Shown one piece after another: positions 16,645-25,482 of a stretch of DNA of 64,000 bases. The DNA comes from an uncultured Alistipes sp. (GTDB lineage: Bacteria > Bacteroidota > Bacteroidia > Bacteroidales > Rikenellaceae), in the NCBI RefSeq assembly GCF_963931675.1, contig NZ_OZ007039.1, forward strand, positions 2,765,806 to 2,829,805, given 5' to 3'. A program made the position numbers and the translations under genes. Position 1 is the stretch's first letter. Each line of letters opens with the position of its first letter. The notes under the pieces are model-generated. The model saw nothing but the letters and a program-made list of their open reading frames with translations, ran no database searches and was not told the origin of the DNA.

Positions 16645-17937
16645 TCAGAGTGTCGTGAGTTTCAGGTTCCGCCATTGGACCTTGATGCCGCCGCCGTCGT
16701 GGATTTGCAGCGCGATGCGGCCCTGTGCGTCACCGATCTTAGCGTCGTGCAGGTCGCTCATGGGCTCGCCGTTGAGCCAGGTCTGGACATGGTCGCCCTC
16801 GACGCGCAGACGCAGCGTGTTCCAGTCGCCCTCTTTGAGGAGAGACTCCTTCTCTTCGGGAATCTCCGACAGCCAGCCCCGTCCGTAGGATTCGTAGATG
16901 CCGCCCGTATCGTTGCCCTTCGGCGCCACCTCGCACTGCCAGCCGCGGATCTTCACCGGCGGCAGCACGAACGACCGGAAGAAGAGGCCCGAATTGCCGT
17001 TGGACTGCTGGCGGAACTCGACCGTCAGATCGAAATCGTCGTAATAGGCGCGTGTGGCAAGGTAGCCGTATTGCTTGTCGGGACCGCTCTCGCAGACGAG
17101 GTTCCCCTCGGCGTCGACGTACCACTTCTCCGTGCCGTAGATCTCCCAGCCCGTAAGGTCGCGACCGTTGAAGAGCGTGATCTCACGGCCTGCTTTGCGG
17201 GGCAGCTCCTTGATCTTCAAATTGCGGAACGAGGCCGGATAACCGTGGTCTTGAAGGCAGATCACACCCCGGTGCGCCAATCCGTATTCGGGTGCGTTCT
17301 CCCACTTGCCGCTGTGCTTGCGGGCGAACCAGTCATCCGTCCAGGCCTCGAATTCGAGGATTTTGCGGCCGTTGAGCCAATGCTCGACGTGCCCGTTGTC
17401 AAAGACGATGCGCGAGGTGTTCCATTCGCCCTGCGGGTTGACCTGCATGGCCGACTTGTCGGGCAGATACATCGCGTAGTCCACGCCCAGACGCTGCCAC
17501 TCTTCGAGCTTCGTCGGTGCGTTGTCGGCCTCCCACCCCGCTTCGTCGATGAGCTGGTATTCCGGACCGGTGACGTAGGGAACCTCGAAGTTCGGATCCT
17601 CCACCACGTGGTAGAGCATGCCGCTGTTGCCGCCCGGGGAGAGTTTCCAGTCCCAGTCGAGAATGAAGTTTTCATACTGTTTTTTGGTGACGATGTATCC
17701 CGTAAGGTCGCTGCCGTCGCCTGCGGCCTGGATGCAGCCGTCGACAACGTGCCACGGCATCGTCAGCGAGTCGCCGTTGAAGTCTTTCCATTGGTCGAGC
17801 GTCTTCCCGTCGAAGAGCAGCTGCCAACCCTCGGCCTGCTCCTCCCGGGTCAAGGTATTTTGGGGCGTCGAACAAGCGACAAGGGACAAGGATAATCCCA
17901 AAAGAGAAGCAGTTACCTCTGCAACATATAACTTCAT
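16645..17937 (-). CDS. Lipoprotein with two tandem DUF1080 (3-keto-glycoside hydrolase) domains
   Basis: 430 residues. A signal with the lipobox cysteine near 22 is followed by two DUF1080 repeats: the first (about 35-225) opens with WQLLFDGKTLDQWKDF, the second (about 232-430) with ITLFNGRDLTGWEIYG. Each ends in the same way (ASFRNLKIKEL and VQWRNLKLTTL). Each repeat carries the NSGMLYHV or NSGLFFRS beta-sandwich motif. It is the first gene of the minus-strand operon, 34 bp before the Gfo/Idh gene. An IS982 relic begins 40 bp upstream of its start codon, so its original promoter region may have been altered. Confidence 0.87.
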   Translation of the reverse strand: MKLYVAEVTASLLGLSLSLVACSTPQNTLTREEQAEGWQLLFDGKTLDQWKDFNGDSLTMPWHVVDGCIQAAGDGSDLTGYIVTKKQYENFILDWDWKLSPGGNSGMLYHVVEDPNFEVPYVTGPEYQLIDEAGWEADNAPTKLEEWQRLGVDYAMYLPDKSAMQVNPQGEWNTSRIVFDNGHVEHWLNGRKILEFEAWTDDWFARKHSGKWENAPEYGLAHRGVICLQDHGYPASFRNLKIKELPRKAGREITLFNGRDLTGWEIYGTEKWYVDAEGNLVCESGPDKQYGYLATRAYYDDFDLTVEFRQQSNGNSGLFFRSFVLPPVKIRGWQCEVAPKGNDTGGIYESYGRGWLSEIPEEKESLLKEGDWNTLRLRVEGDHVQTWLNGEPMSDLHDAKIGDAQGRIALQIHDGGGIKVQWRNLKLTTL

Positions 17938-17976
17938 AGTCTTAAATGTTTATTTGTTAAAAATTATATTTAAAAA

Positions 17977-18216
17977 AACCGTTGGTGGAATTAAAGACAT
18001 AAAACTTTTATGGAGAAAAGGATGCGCATATTATATTTAGTAAATTAGATGTGCTCAAACATCTGATTTACATATACCGTATGCGCAACTTATATGCAAT
18101 ATTCGCAAAATATCTGGACATCTGCAAACAAAAAGCAGGAAATTTAGTCAATGAACAAGGTAATGTGCCCCGTCCGGGCGGGAAAATCTGCGCACTTACA
18201 ATCCTACAATATATTA
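17977..18216 (+). mobile_element. IS982-family relic with internal deletion
   Basis: Starts with a degraded inverted repeat (AACCGTTGGTGGAATTAA) and follows the intact element at 59347-60368 closely for about 200 bp. It then jumps at CCGTCCGGG to the last part of the transposase gene (GGGAAAATC...ATATTAA) before losing the right end. The missing block corresponds to 59553-60266, 714 nt, so the transposase frame (ATG at 18081) stays open across the junction. It cannot code for an active enzyme. It separates the 4-18 kb operon from the tricorn gene. Confidence 0.88.
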
Positions 18217-18388
18217 AGTTAAGGCTCTTTTGTTGTCCATGTAATATCATTTACCGAGGAGGCTAAATAGCTTGTATTGGTCATCGCAGAGAATAGCGGA
18301 CAGATCTCGTCCGTTGTGAGGTCGTACCTGCGAAATGGGATGATTTTTTATAATAACTATTACATATTCGATATATTTTCCGGTACTT
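18217..18388. other. Intergenic remainder between the IS relic and the tricorn promoter
   Basis: AT-rich, with no gene, strong hairpin or second inverted repeat recognised. The right end of the relic must have been lost here. Confidence 0.4.
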
Positions 18389-18421
18389 TTTGATTGTAAA
18401 CAGAATTTTTTGCTATATTTG
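18389..18421 (+). promoter_or_regulatory. Promoter of the tricorn-like protease gene
   Basis: TTTG (18389-18392), 21 bp, TATATTTG (18414-18421): a full match to the Bacteroidota promoter. Transcription would start about 18428, leaving a leader of about 90 nt. Confidence 0.7.
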
Positions 18422-18517
18422 CAATAGTTCGTAAAAGAGATTCTCATTCAGGCCGCCGTTACATCAATTGTTGAATTTAAGCCAGATCGATGATATAACG
18501 AATACCCTCACTTGGTT

Positions 18518-21500
18518 ATGAAACTGCGAATCGCATGCTTGCTGTACGTATTGGTTTCTACTGCTTCAATGGAAGCAGCACCGCTATGGCTGCGCTATCC
18601 TGCCATCTCTCCCGACGGTTCGCAGATCGCCTTTACCTATAAAGGCCGCATATACGTCGTTTCTGCAAATACCGGAGGGGGGGGGAATTTTGCCCGTTCT
18701 GTAACATCCGGTGAAAGTTACGCCTGTTATCCCGTCTGGTCGCCCGATTCGAAGATTTTGGCCTATGCCAGCGATCGGTACGGTAATTTCGACATCTTTA
18801 CCATTCCTGCCTCAGGGGGTGTTCCCACTCGCATAACTGCGAACTCGGCCCAGGAGACGCCTTTCGCGTTTTCGAACGACGGCCGCAGCATCTATTTCGG
18901 GGCTACCATTTCCGATCCGGCGCAGAGCGCGCTCTTCCCGAAAAGTTACATGGAGGAACTTTACCGCGTCAGCGTCCGGGGCGGCCGCTATGAGCGCGTA
19001 TTAGCCACGCCGGCCCAGTGGATATGCCTGAGCGACAACGGAGAATCATTTCTCTATCAGGACCGCAAGGGCGGGGAGAACGAATGGCGCAAGCATCATA
19101 CCTCTTCCGTCACCCGCGACATCTGGAGTTACGATATCGCATCGGGCAAACACACCCGTCTGACAACTTGGGAGGGTGAGGACCGCAATCCCCGATACTC
19201 ACCGGATAACCGATCCGTCTATTTCCTGAGCGAGCGCAGCGGAAGTTTCAATGTCTGGAACATGCCTGTCGATAATCCGTCGGAAGCCCGCCAGGTAACC
19301 TTTTTCAAGACCCACCCGGTGCGTTTTCTGTCGATTTCCCGCGACGGAACGCTCTGTTTTGGTTACAACGGCGAAATCTACACGATGAGCGGTTCCTCCG
19401 CGCCCCGAAAGCTCGACGTAGCGATCGTGCCCGAGGAACCCGCGGATAAGTACGCACGGCTACCGGTCAAGGAGGGCCACGACGCAGTCGTCTCTCCCGA
19501 CGGAAAACAGATCGCGTTCGTTTCCCGCGGCGAGATTTTCGTAACATCGTCTGCTTACAACACGACCCGGCGCATCACGACATCCGCAGAAGCAGAGGAG
19601 AGCCCTGTCTTTGCTGCCGATAACCGCACGCTGGCCTACGCTTCGGAACGCGACGGTTATTGGAACATATACACGGCGACGATCGTTCGGGATGAAGACC
19701 CCGATTTTCCGAATGCGACGATACTCGAAGAAAAACCGCTGTTCAAAGCCGGGAAAATCGACCGGACATGCCCGCAATACTCCCCCGACGGAAAGGAACT
19801 GGCTTTTGTCGAAGAGCGTTGCCGGCTGATGGTTCTAAACCTCGCCAGCGGCAAGATCCGCAGGATCACCGACGGCGAACGGTCGTATTCCACCGACGGA
19901 AGTATGGATTACGCATGGTCCCCCGACGGCAAGTGGTTCGCCCTGAGCTATACGGGCAACCGTCACTATCCCTATTCCGACATTGGCCTCGTTAGCGCCC
20001 AGGGCGGCCCGATCCATAACATCACCAACACGGGTTATTTCGACAGGCAGCCGGTATGGTCGCCGGACGGGAACGCGATTCTCTTCTCGTCGGACCGCTA
20101 CGGCATGCGCAGCCACGCTTCGTGGGGATCGCTGTATGACGTGATGGCCGTATTCCTGAATCGCAGGGCCTACGAGATCGCGCAGATGGACGAGGAGGAG
20201 TACGCATTTTACAAGGAGTCCGAAAAGCGTTCTGCTGAGGACGGCGATACAAAAGATCCCGAAAAAGAGAATGATTCCCCAAATTCTCCGAAAGATATTG
20301 TCGTGGAACTGGCCGGTATCGAGGACCGCATCGTACGTCTCACCCCCTTTTCCGGGAACCTGCGTGGATACACGCTCGACAAAAAGGGTGAACATCTCTA
20401 TTATTCGATGTCGTACGGAGCCGCCTACGACATTTGGCAGCTGAACCTGCGCAACCGGGAAAACAAGGTGCTGCACAAAGGACAGGGCGGCGCGCTCGCA
20501 TGGGACGAACGGATGGAAACGCTCTTCAGCTTCGGACGCGGCATGAAGAAGTTCAAGAACGGGACCGGTGCGGTGGAAACCGTACAGCCCAGCGGTGTCC
20601 TGCAACTCGACCGGCGCGCCGAGCGGGCCTATATGTTCGACCGCATCCGCCGGCAGGAACGGGAGCGTTTCTATGAGGAGTCGATGCACGGCGTCGAGTG
20701 GGAGGGCCTGTGCCGGAATTACGAACGTTTCCTGCCTCATATCGACAACGACTACGATTTCGCCGAGATGACCAGCGAATTGCTCGGAGAACTGAACGTC
20801 TCCCATACCGGATGCCGTTACAGCCGCCCGGCGAGCGACGATGACGACGCCACGGCCGATCTGGGGCTGATCTTCGATTTCGACTATCGGGGCGCTGGCC
20901 TGCTCGTGGCGGAGGTGGTCGCGGGAGGACCGTTCGACAAGGCGTCGTCGGAGGTCAGGGCCGGGGATATCGTGGAGCGAGTCAACGGACAGGAGATTCC
21001 GGCGGGAGCCGATTTCTATCCTTTGCTGAATCACCTGGCCGGACAACGCACGCTGGTTTCACTCTACCGGCCCTCGACCGGAAAACGCTGGGACGAAACG
21101 GTCGTCCCCATCTCCCAAAGCGCGCTGTCGAAACTGCTGTACAAACGTTGGGTAAAACGGCGGGCCGCCGATGTCGAACGGCTTTCGAACGGCCGTCTGG
21201 GATATGTCCACATCGAATCGATGGGCGATGCCAGTTTCCGCACGGTCTACGCTGACATGCTGGGTCGTTACAACCATTGCGAAGGAATCGTCGTCGATAC
21301 CCGATTCAATGGCGGAGGGCGGTTGCACGAGGACATCGAGATATTGCTCAGCGGGGAAAAATACCTGACCCAGGTCATTCGCGGCAAGGAGGCCTGCGAC
21401 ATGCCCAGCCGTCGGTGGAACAAGCCGTCGGTCATGCTCACGTGCGAAGCGAACTACTCGAACGCCCATGGAACCCCCTGGGTGTATCAATACCGTAAAA

Positions 21501-21769
21501 TCGGCAAAGTGGTGGGAATGCCGGTCCCGGGAACCATGACGAGTGTGTCGTGGGAGCGGTTGCAGAATCCCGCCCTTGTTTTCGGAATCCCGGTTGTCGG
21601 ATATCGAACGGCAGAGGGAAAGTATCTTGAAAATTCGCAATTGAACCCCGACATCACAGTCGCAAACACCCCCGAAATGGTGGTATGCGGTCGGGACGAG
21701 CAGTTGGAGCGGGCTGTAAAGACACTCATTGAGCAGATCGACGCTCCTGCCGGGCACCGGTATCGATGA
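18518..21769 (+). CDS. Tricorn-like S41 peptidase
   Basis: 1083 residues from the ATG at 18518 (a TTG two codons earlier is also in frame); length typical of tricorn homologues. A Sec signal is followed by two WD40/TolB-like beta-propellers (blades such as PVWSPDSKILAYASDRYGN and YSPDGKELAF), a C1 helical domain, a PDZ domain (about 760-850) and a C-terminal S41 protease domain. The latter shows VVDTRFNGGG and EANYSNAHGTPW, whose Ser is the likely nucleophile. It probably trims oligopeptides in the periplasm. A run of nine G (18677-18685) lies in codons 54-56; slippage there would end translation early. It is followed by SusC/SusD genes on the same strand. Confidence 0.9.
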   Translation: MKLRIACLLYVLVSTASMEAAPLWLRYPAISPDGSQIAFTYKGRIYVVSANTGGGGNFARSVTSGESYACYPVWSPDSKILAYASDRYGNFDIFTIPASGGVPTRITANSAQETPFAFSNDGRSIYFGATISDPAQSALFPKSYMEELYRVSVRGGRYERVLATPAQWICLSDNGESFLYQDRKGGENEWRKHHTSSVTRDIWSYDIASGKHTRLTTWEGEDRNPRYSPDNRSVYFLSERSGSFNVWNMPVDNPSEARQVTFFKTHPVRFLSISRDGTLCFGYNGEIYTMSGSSAPRKLDVAIVPEEPADKYARLPVKEGHDAVVSPDGKQIAFVSRGEIFVTSSAYNTTRRITTSAEAEESPVFAADNRTLAYASERDGYWNIYTATIVRDEDPDFPNATILEEKPLFKAGKIDRTCPQYSPDGKELAFVEERCRLMVLNLASGKIRRITDGERSYSTDGSMDYAWSPDGKWFALSYTGNRHYPYSDIGLVSAQGGPIHNITNTGYFDRQPVWSPDGNAILFSSDRYGMRSHASWGSLYDVMAVFLNRRAYEIAQMDEEEYAFYKESEKRSAEDGDTKDPEKENDSPNSPKDIVVELAGIEDRIVRLTPFSGNLRGYTLDKKGEHLYYSMSYGAAYDIWQLNLRNRENKVLHKGQGGALAWDERMETLFSFGRGMKKFKNGTGAVETVQPSGVLQLDRRAERAYMFDRIRRQERERFYEESMHGVEWEGLCRNYERFLPHIDNDYDFAEMTSELLGELNVSHTGCRYSRPASDDDDATADLGLIFDFDYRGAGLLVAEVVAGGPFDKASSEVRAGDIVERVNGQEIPAGADFYPLLNHLAGQRTLVSLYRPSTGKRWDETVVPISQSALSKLLYKRWVKRRAADVERLSNGRLGYVHIESMGDASFRTVYADMLGRYNHCEGIVVDTRFNGGGRLHEDIEILLSGEKYLTQVIRGKEACDMPSRRWNKPSVMLTCEANYSNAHGTPWVYQYRKIGKVVGMPVPGTMTSVSWERLQNPALVFGIPVVGYRTAEGKYLENSQLNPDITVANTPEMVVCGRDEQLERAVKTLIEQIDAPAGHRYR

Positions 21770-21890
21770 TCGTACCCGTGTACGTTCTTGCCGAATTGTC
21801 CACGGGTATGCGGTCATAGCAATTCCAGTCTTCGAAACTCCTGCGAGTTCTCATAAAACAATTCATTTCATTTAACCCAAAAGCAAAACG

Positions 21891-22067
21891 ATGAAAAAGA
21901 TCTGCATTCCGTTATTGCTTTCCCCGCTCATACGCCACGCGGGGAAGCGAACTCATTCAGCCCGAAAATCGATGGCCAACAGTATCGTTGCGGAAGTGAC
22001 AGCGAGTCGTAGGCATACACCGCTGAATCGATCGGGAGGACTGTCCAAAAGTTCCTTTTATTCCTAA
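21891..22067 (+). pseudogene. Signal-peptide stub in the gap before susC
   Basis: The 373 bp between the protease and susC contain a 58-codon frame beginning MKKICIPLLLSPLI, which looks like the start of an exported protein, preceded by an A-rich leader. After about 12 codons it turns into low-complexity, basic sequence and stops. I read it as the head of a deleted gene. No terminator or promoter consensus was found in the rest of the gap. Confidence 0.35.
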
Positions 22068-22142
22068 GGGCCCGGATCAGACCGGTCTGCAAAGAGAGGT
22101 CTTTTCCATGAACGGTATGCATTATTTCAATTTCAATTCCAT

Positions 22143-25100
22143 ATGATTAGAAAATTACTCGTATTGTTATCGACGGTTTTCTGCATAACGGCAGCTTCAG
22201 CCCAGACCCAGACGGTCAAAGGCCGGATCGTCGATGAAAACAACGCACCCGTCATCGGTGCGACCGTTGTCGTCAAAGACCGCCCGACAATCGGCACTTC
22301 GACCGATGTCAAAGGCGAGTTCGTCCTCGCGGGGGTTCCTCAGAAGGGGAAACTCCAGATCTCTTACGTCGGCTACAAAACGCAGGATGTGGATATTTCA
22401 ACATCGCTCATCAAGGTAAAACTCGAACCCGACTCCCAGGCTGTCGAGGCCGTTGTGGTGACGGGTATGACGAAAATGGACAAACGTCTGTTCACGGGAG
22501 CTGCCGACCAGTTAATCGCCGATGACGTGAAGCTGGCCGGTATGGCGGATATCAGTCGCGGTCTGGAAGGACGTTCGGCGGGAGTATCCGTTCAGAACGT
22601 CTCCGGTACGTTCGGCACAGCGCCGAAAATCCGCGTGCGTGGAGCCACCTCGATTTACGGCAGTTCGAAACCGCTGTGGGTCGTCGATGGCGTCATCATG
22701 GAGGATATTGTCGATATTGACGCCGATGCCCTCTCCTCGGGCGATGCCACAACGCTTATTGCATCGGCTATCGCCGGGCTCAATGCGGAGGACATCGAAA
22801 GTTTCAATATTCTGAAAGACGGTTCGGCTACCTCGATTTACGGAGCGCGAGCCATGGCGGGTGTGATCGTCATCACCACCAAGCGCGGCCGTGCCGGCGT
22901 CAGCAGCATCAATTACACCGGTGAATTCACCTACCGCATGATCCCGTCCTACAAGGATTTCAACATCATGAACTCGCAGGATCAAATGTCGGTGTACATG
23001 GATATGCAGCGGAAAGGATGGCTCAACCTCGCCGAAACCGTCACCGAATCGGAATACGGTGTATTCGGTAAAATGTACCAGCTTATCTCGGCGGGGCAGT
23101 TGCAAAACGACGATGCGAGTACCGCGGCATACCTGCGTGGGGCAGAATACCGCAATACGAACTGGTTCAAGGAGTTGTTCAACAATAACATCATGCACAC
23201 CCACTCGGTGAGCCTCTCGTCGGGTACCGAAAAATCGACGTACTATGCTTCACTGAGCGCCATGAGCGATCCGGGCTGGACGAAGGCCAGCAAAGTGGAA
23301 CGCTACACGGCAAATATCAACGCCACCTACAACATCTTCAAGAACCTGTCGCTGAACGTGATCTCGAACGGCTCCTATCGCAAGCAGGAGGCTCCCGGAA
23401 CCCTCTCGTCGGCAACCGACTACGTAACGGGCGAAGTGAAGCGTGATTTTGACATCAACCCCTATTCCTATGCCCTCAACACTTCGCGGACGCTCGACCC
23501 CAAGGAGTTCTACACGCGCAACTACGCGCCCTTCAATATCCTGCATGAGTTGGACAACAACTACATCGACCTTTCGGTCGTCGAGACCAAATTTCAGGCG
23601 GAACTGAAATGGACGCCTGTCGAAGGGCTCGATCTGAGTGCCCTGGGAGCCGTGAAGTACCAGGCTTCGACCCAGGAGCATAATATCACGGAGGCTTCAA
23701 ACCAGGCGGTTGCCTACCGGACGGTTGATCCGACCACGGTCCGGGATAAGAACCCCTACCTCTACACCGACCCGGACAACCCCTATGCCGTACCGGTAAC
23801 GGTTTTACCCGTCGGCGGTATCTATGAGCGGACGGATAACAAAATGCTCTCGTATGACTTCCGGGCTTCGGCCACCTACAACAAAACGTTCAACAACACA
23901 CATATCATCAGCCTCTACGGCGGTATGTCGGTGAACAAAATCGACCGCCACAACACCTGGTTCCGCGGTTGGGGACTCCAGTACGACATGGGTATGGAGC
24001 CTTATTACGATTACCTCGTCTTCAAGCAGGGCATGGAAAACAGCAGCAAGTACTATACGATCGGCGACTCGTTCTACCGCGAGGTGGCGTTCTTCTTTAA
24101 CGGCACTTATTCCTACAAGGGACGTTACACGATCAATGGTACATACCGCTACGAAGGGACCAACAAGATGGGCAAGAGCCGCAGGGCCCGCTGGCTGCCT
24201 ACGTGGAACATTTCCGGAGCGTGGAACGTCCATGAGGAGCGTTTCTTCGACCACATCCGGCCGGCGTTGTCGCATCTTTCGCTGAAAGCCTCCTACTCGC
24301 TGACCGCAGACCGCGGTCCGTCGTACGTCACCAACTCACTGGCCGTCATCGAAGCGACGACTCCCTGGCGTCCGTTCAGCGGCGACAGTGAAACCGGACT
24401 TGAAGTCTCCAGTCTCGAAAATGCACAACTCACCTACGAGAAGAAGCACGAGTTGAATCTCGGCCTCGATGCGGGGTTTGTCAACAACCGCATCAATCTG
24501 GCTTTCGACTGGTACAAGCGTGACAATTTCGATCTGATCGGAACGGTTACGACACAAGGCATCGGCGGCGAGGTCTCCAAATACGGCAATGTCGCCGAGA
24601 TGAAGTCGAACGGTGTCGAACTCAGTCTCTCGACCAAGAACATCCAGACCAAGAACTTCAGTTGGACGACCAATTTCATCTACTCGCACATTCATAACGA
24701 GGTGACCAAACTCGAAACCTCGACACGCGCGATGTCGTTAATTTCCGGTACGGGATTTACCATGGAGGGGTATCCTGCGCGTTCGCTCTTCTCGTTCCAG
24801 TTCGCGGGACTAAGCGAAACCGGTCTGCCAATGGTTGTCAATACGGAGGGTGAGGTCAGCTCCACATCATTCAACTTCCAGGACAGCAATGAAGACCATC
24901 TGAAAAAGAACCTCGTTTACTCGGGCCCTGTCGATCCGACTGATCTGGGTAGCTTTGGTAATATATTCCAGTATAAGGGCTGGCGTCTGAACGTCTTCAT
25001 GACCTACTCGTTCGGCAACGTTGTCCGGCTCGATCCCGTCTTCAGCGGCTCCTATTCGGACCTCGACGCCATGCCGCGTGAGTTCAAGAACCGTTGGATG

Positions 25101-25451
25101 ATCGCCGGCGACGAAGCGTACACGAATGTTCCCAGCATTGCATCGAAGCGCCAGCTGCAGCTGGACTCCTCCATCAAATACGGATACAGCGCCTACAACT
25201 ATTCGACGGCACGCATCGCCAAGGGCGACTTTATCCGCATGAAGGAGATCTCGCTGTCGTACGACTTCCCGAAGAAACTGATTTCAAAGATTCGTCTCTC
25301 GTCGCTGTCGCTCAAACTGCAAGCCACCAACCTCTTCCTGATCTATGCAGACAAGAAACTCAACGGTCAGGACCCGGAATTCTACAACACCGGAGGCGTC
25401 GCAGCTCCCGTTCCGCGTCAGTTCACGCTCACGGTACGAATCGGTTTATAA
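22143..25451 (+). CDS. SusC/RagA-family TonB-dependent outer-membrane transporter
   Basis: 1102 residues. Sec signal, CarboxypepD_reg-like domain (about 25-100, VKGRIVDENNAPVIGATVVV), plug domain (LWVVDGVIMEDI, LKDGSATSIYGARAMAGVI) and a 22-strand barrel ending in a typical aromatic/aliphatic C-terminus (FTLTVRIGL). It imports oligomeric substrates through the outer membrane with TonB energy. The next gene encodes the SusD partner (31 bp gap), and the further genes encode a metallohydrolase and a DUF4302 lipoprotein. With a tricorn-like protease upstream the cargo is more likely peptide than glycan; this is inferred from neighbours. Confidence 0.95.
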   Translation: MIRKLLVLLSTVFCITAASAQTQTVKGRIVDENNAPVIGATVVVKDRPTIGTSTDVKGEFVLAGVPQKGKLQISYVGYKTQDVDISTSLIKVKLEPDSQAVEAVVVTGMTKMDKRLFTGAADQLIADDVKLAGMADISRGLEGRSAGVSVQNVSGTFGTAPKIRVRGATSIYGSSKPLWVVDGVIMEDIVDIDADALSSGDATTLIASAIAGLNAEDIESFNILKDGSATSIYGARAMAGVIVITTKRGRAGVSSINYTGEFTYRMIPSYKDFNIMNSQDQMSVYMDMQRKGWLNLAETVTESEYGVFGKMYQLISAGQLQNDDASTAAYLRGAEYRNTNWFKELFNNNIMHTHSVSLSSGTEKSTYYASLSAMSDPGWTKASKVERYTANINATYNIFKNLSLNVISNGSYRKQEAPGTLSSATDYVTGEVKRDFDINPYSYALNTSRTLDPKEFYTRNYAPFNILHELDNNYIDLSVVETKFQAELKWTPVEGLDLSALGAVKYQASTQEHNITEASNQAVAYRTVDPTTVRDKNPYLYTDPDNPYAVPVTVLPVGGIYERTDNKMLSYDFRASATYNKTFNNTHIISLYGGMSVNKIDRHNTWFRGWGLQYDMGMEPYYDYLVFKQGMENSSKYYTIGDSFYREVAFFFNGTYSYKGRYTINGTYRYEGTNKMGKSRRARWLPTWNISGAWNVHEERFFDHIRPALSHLSLKASYSLTADRGPSYVTNSLAVIEATTPWRPFSGDSETGLEVSSLENAQLTYEKKHELNLGLDAGFVNNRINLAFDWYKRDNFDLIGTVTTQGIGGEVSKYGNVAEMKSNGVELSLSTKNIQTKNFSWTTNFIYSHIHNEVTKLETSTRAMSLISGTGFTMEGYPARSLFSFQFAGLSETGLPMVVNTEGEVSSTSFNFQDSNEDHLKKNLVYSGPVDPTDLGSFGNIFQYKGWRLNVFMTYSFGNVVRLDPVFSGSYSDLDAMPREFKNRWMIAGDEAYTNVPSIASKRQLQLDSSIKYGYSAYNYSTARIAKGDFIRMKEISLSYDFPKKLISKIRLSSLSLKLQATNLFLIYADKKLNGQDPEFYNTGGVAAPVPRQFTLTVRIGL

Positions 25452-25482
25452 ACTCCGGCCATTCCAACTAAAAAAGATTCTT

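Noticed and set aside
18081-18266. Small protein encoded by the IS982 relic
   Set aside because: It is the transposase start joined to its end and then random sequence; no catalytic residues remain.
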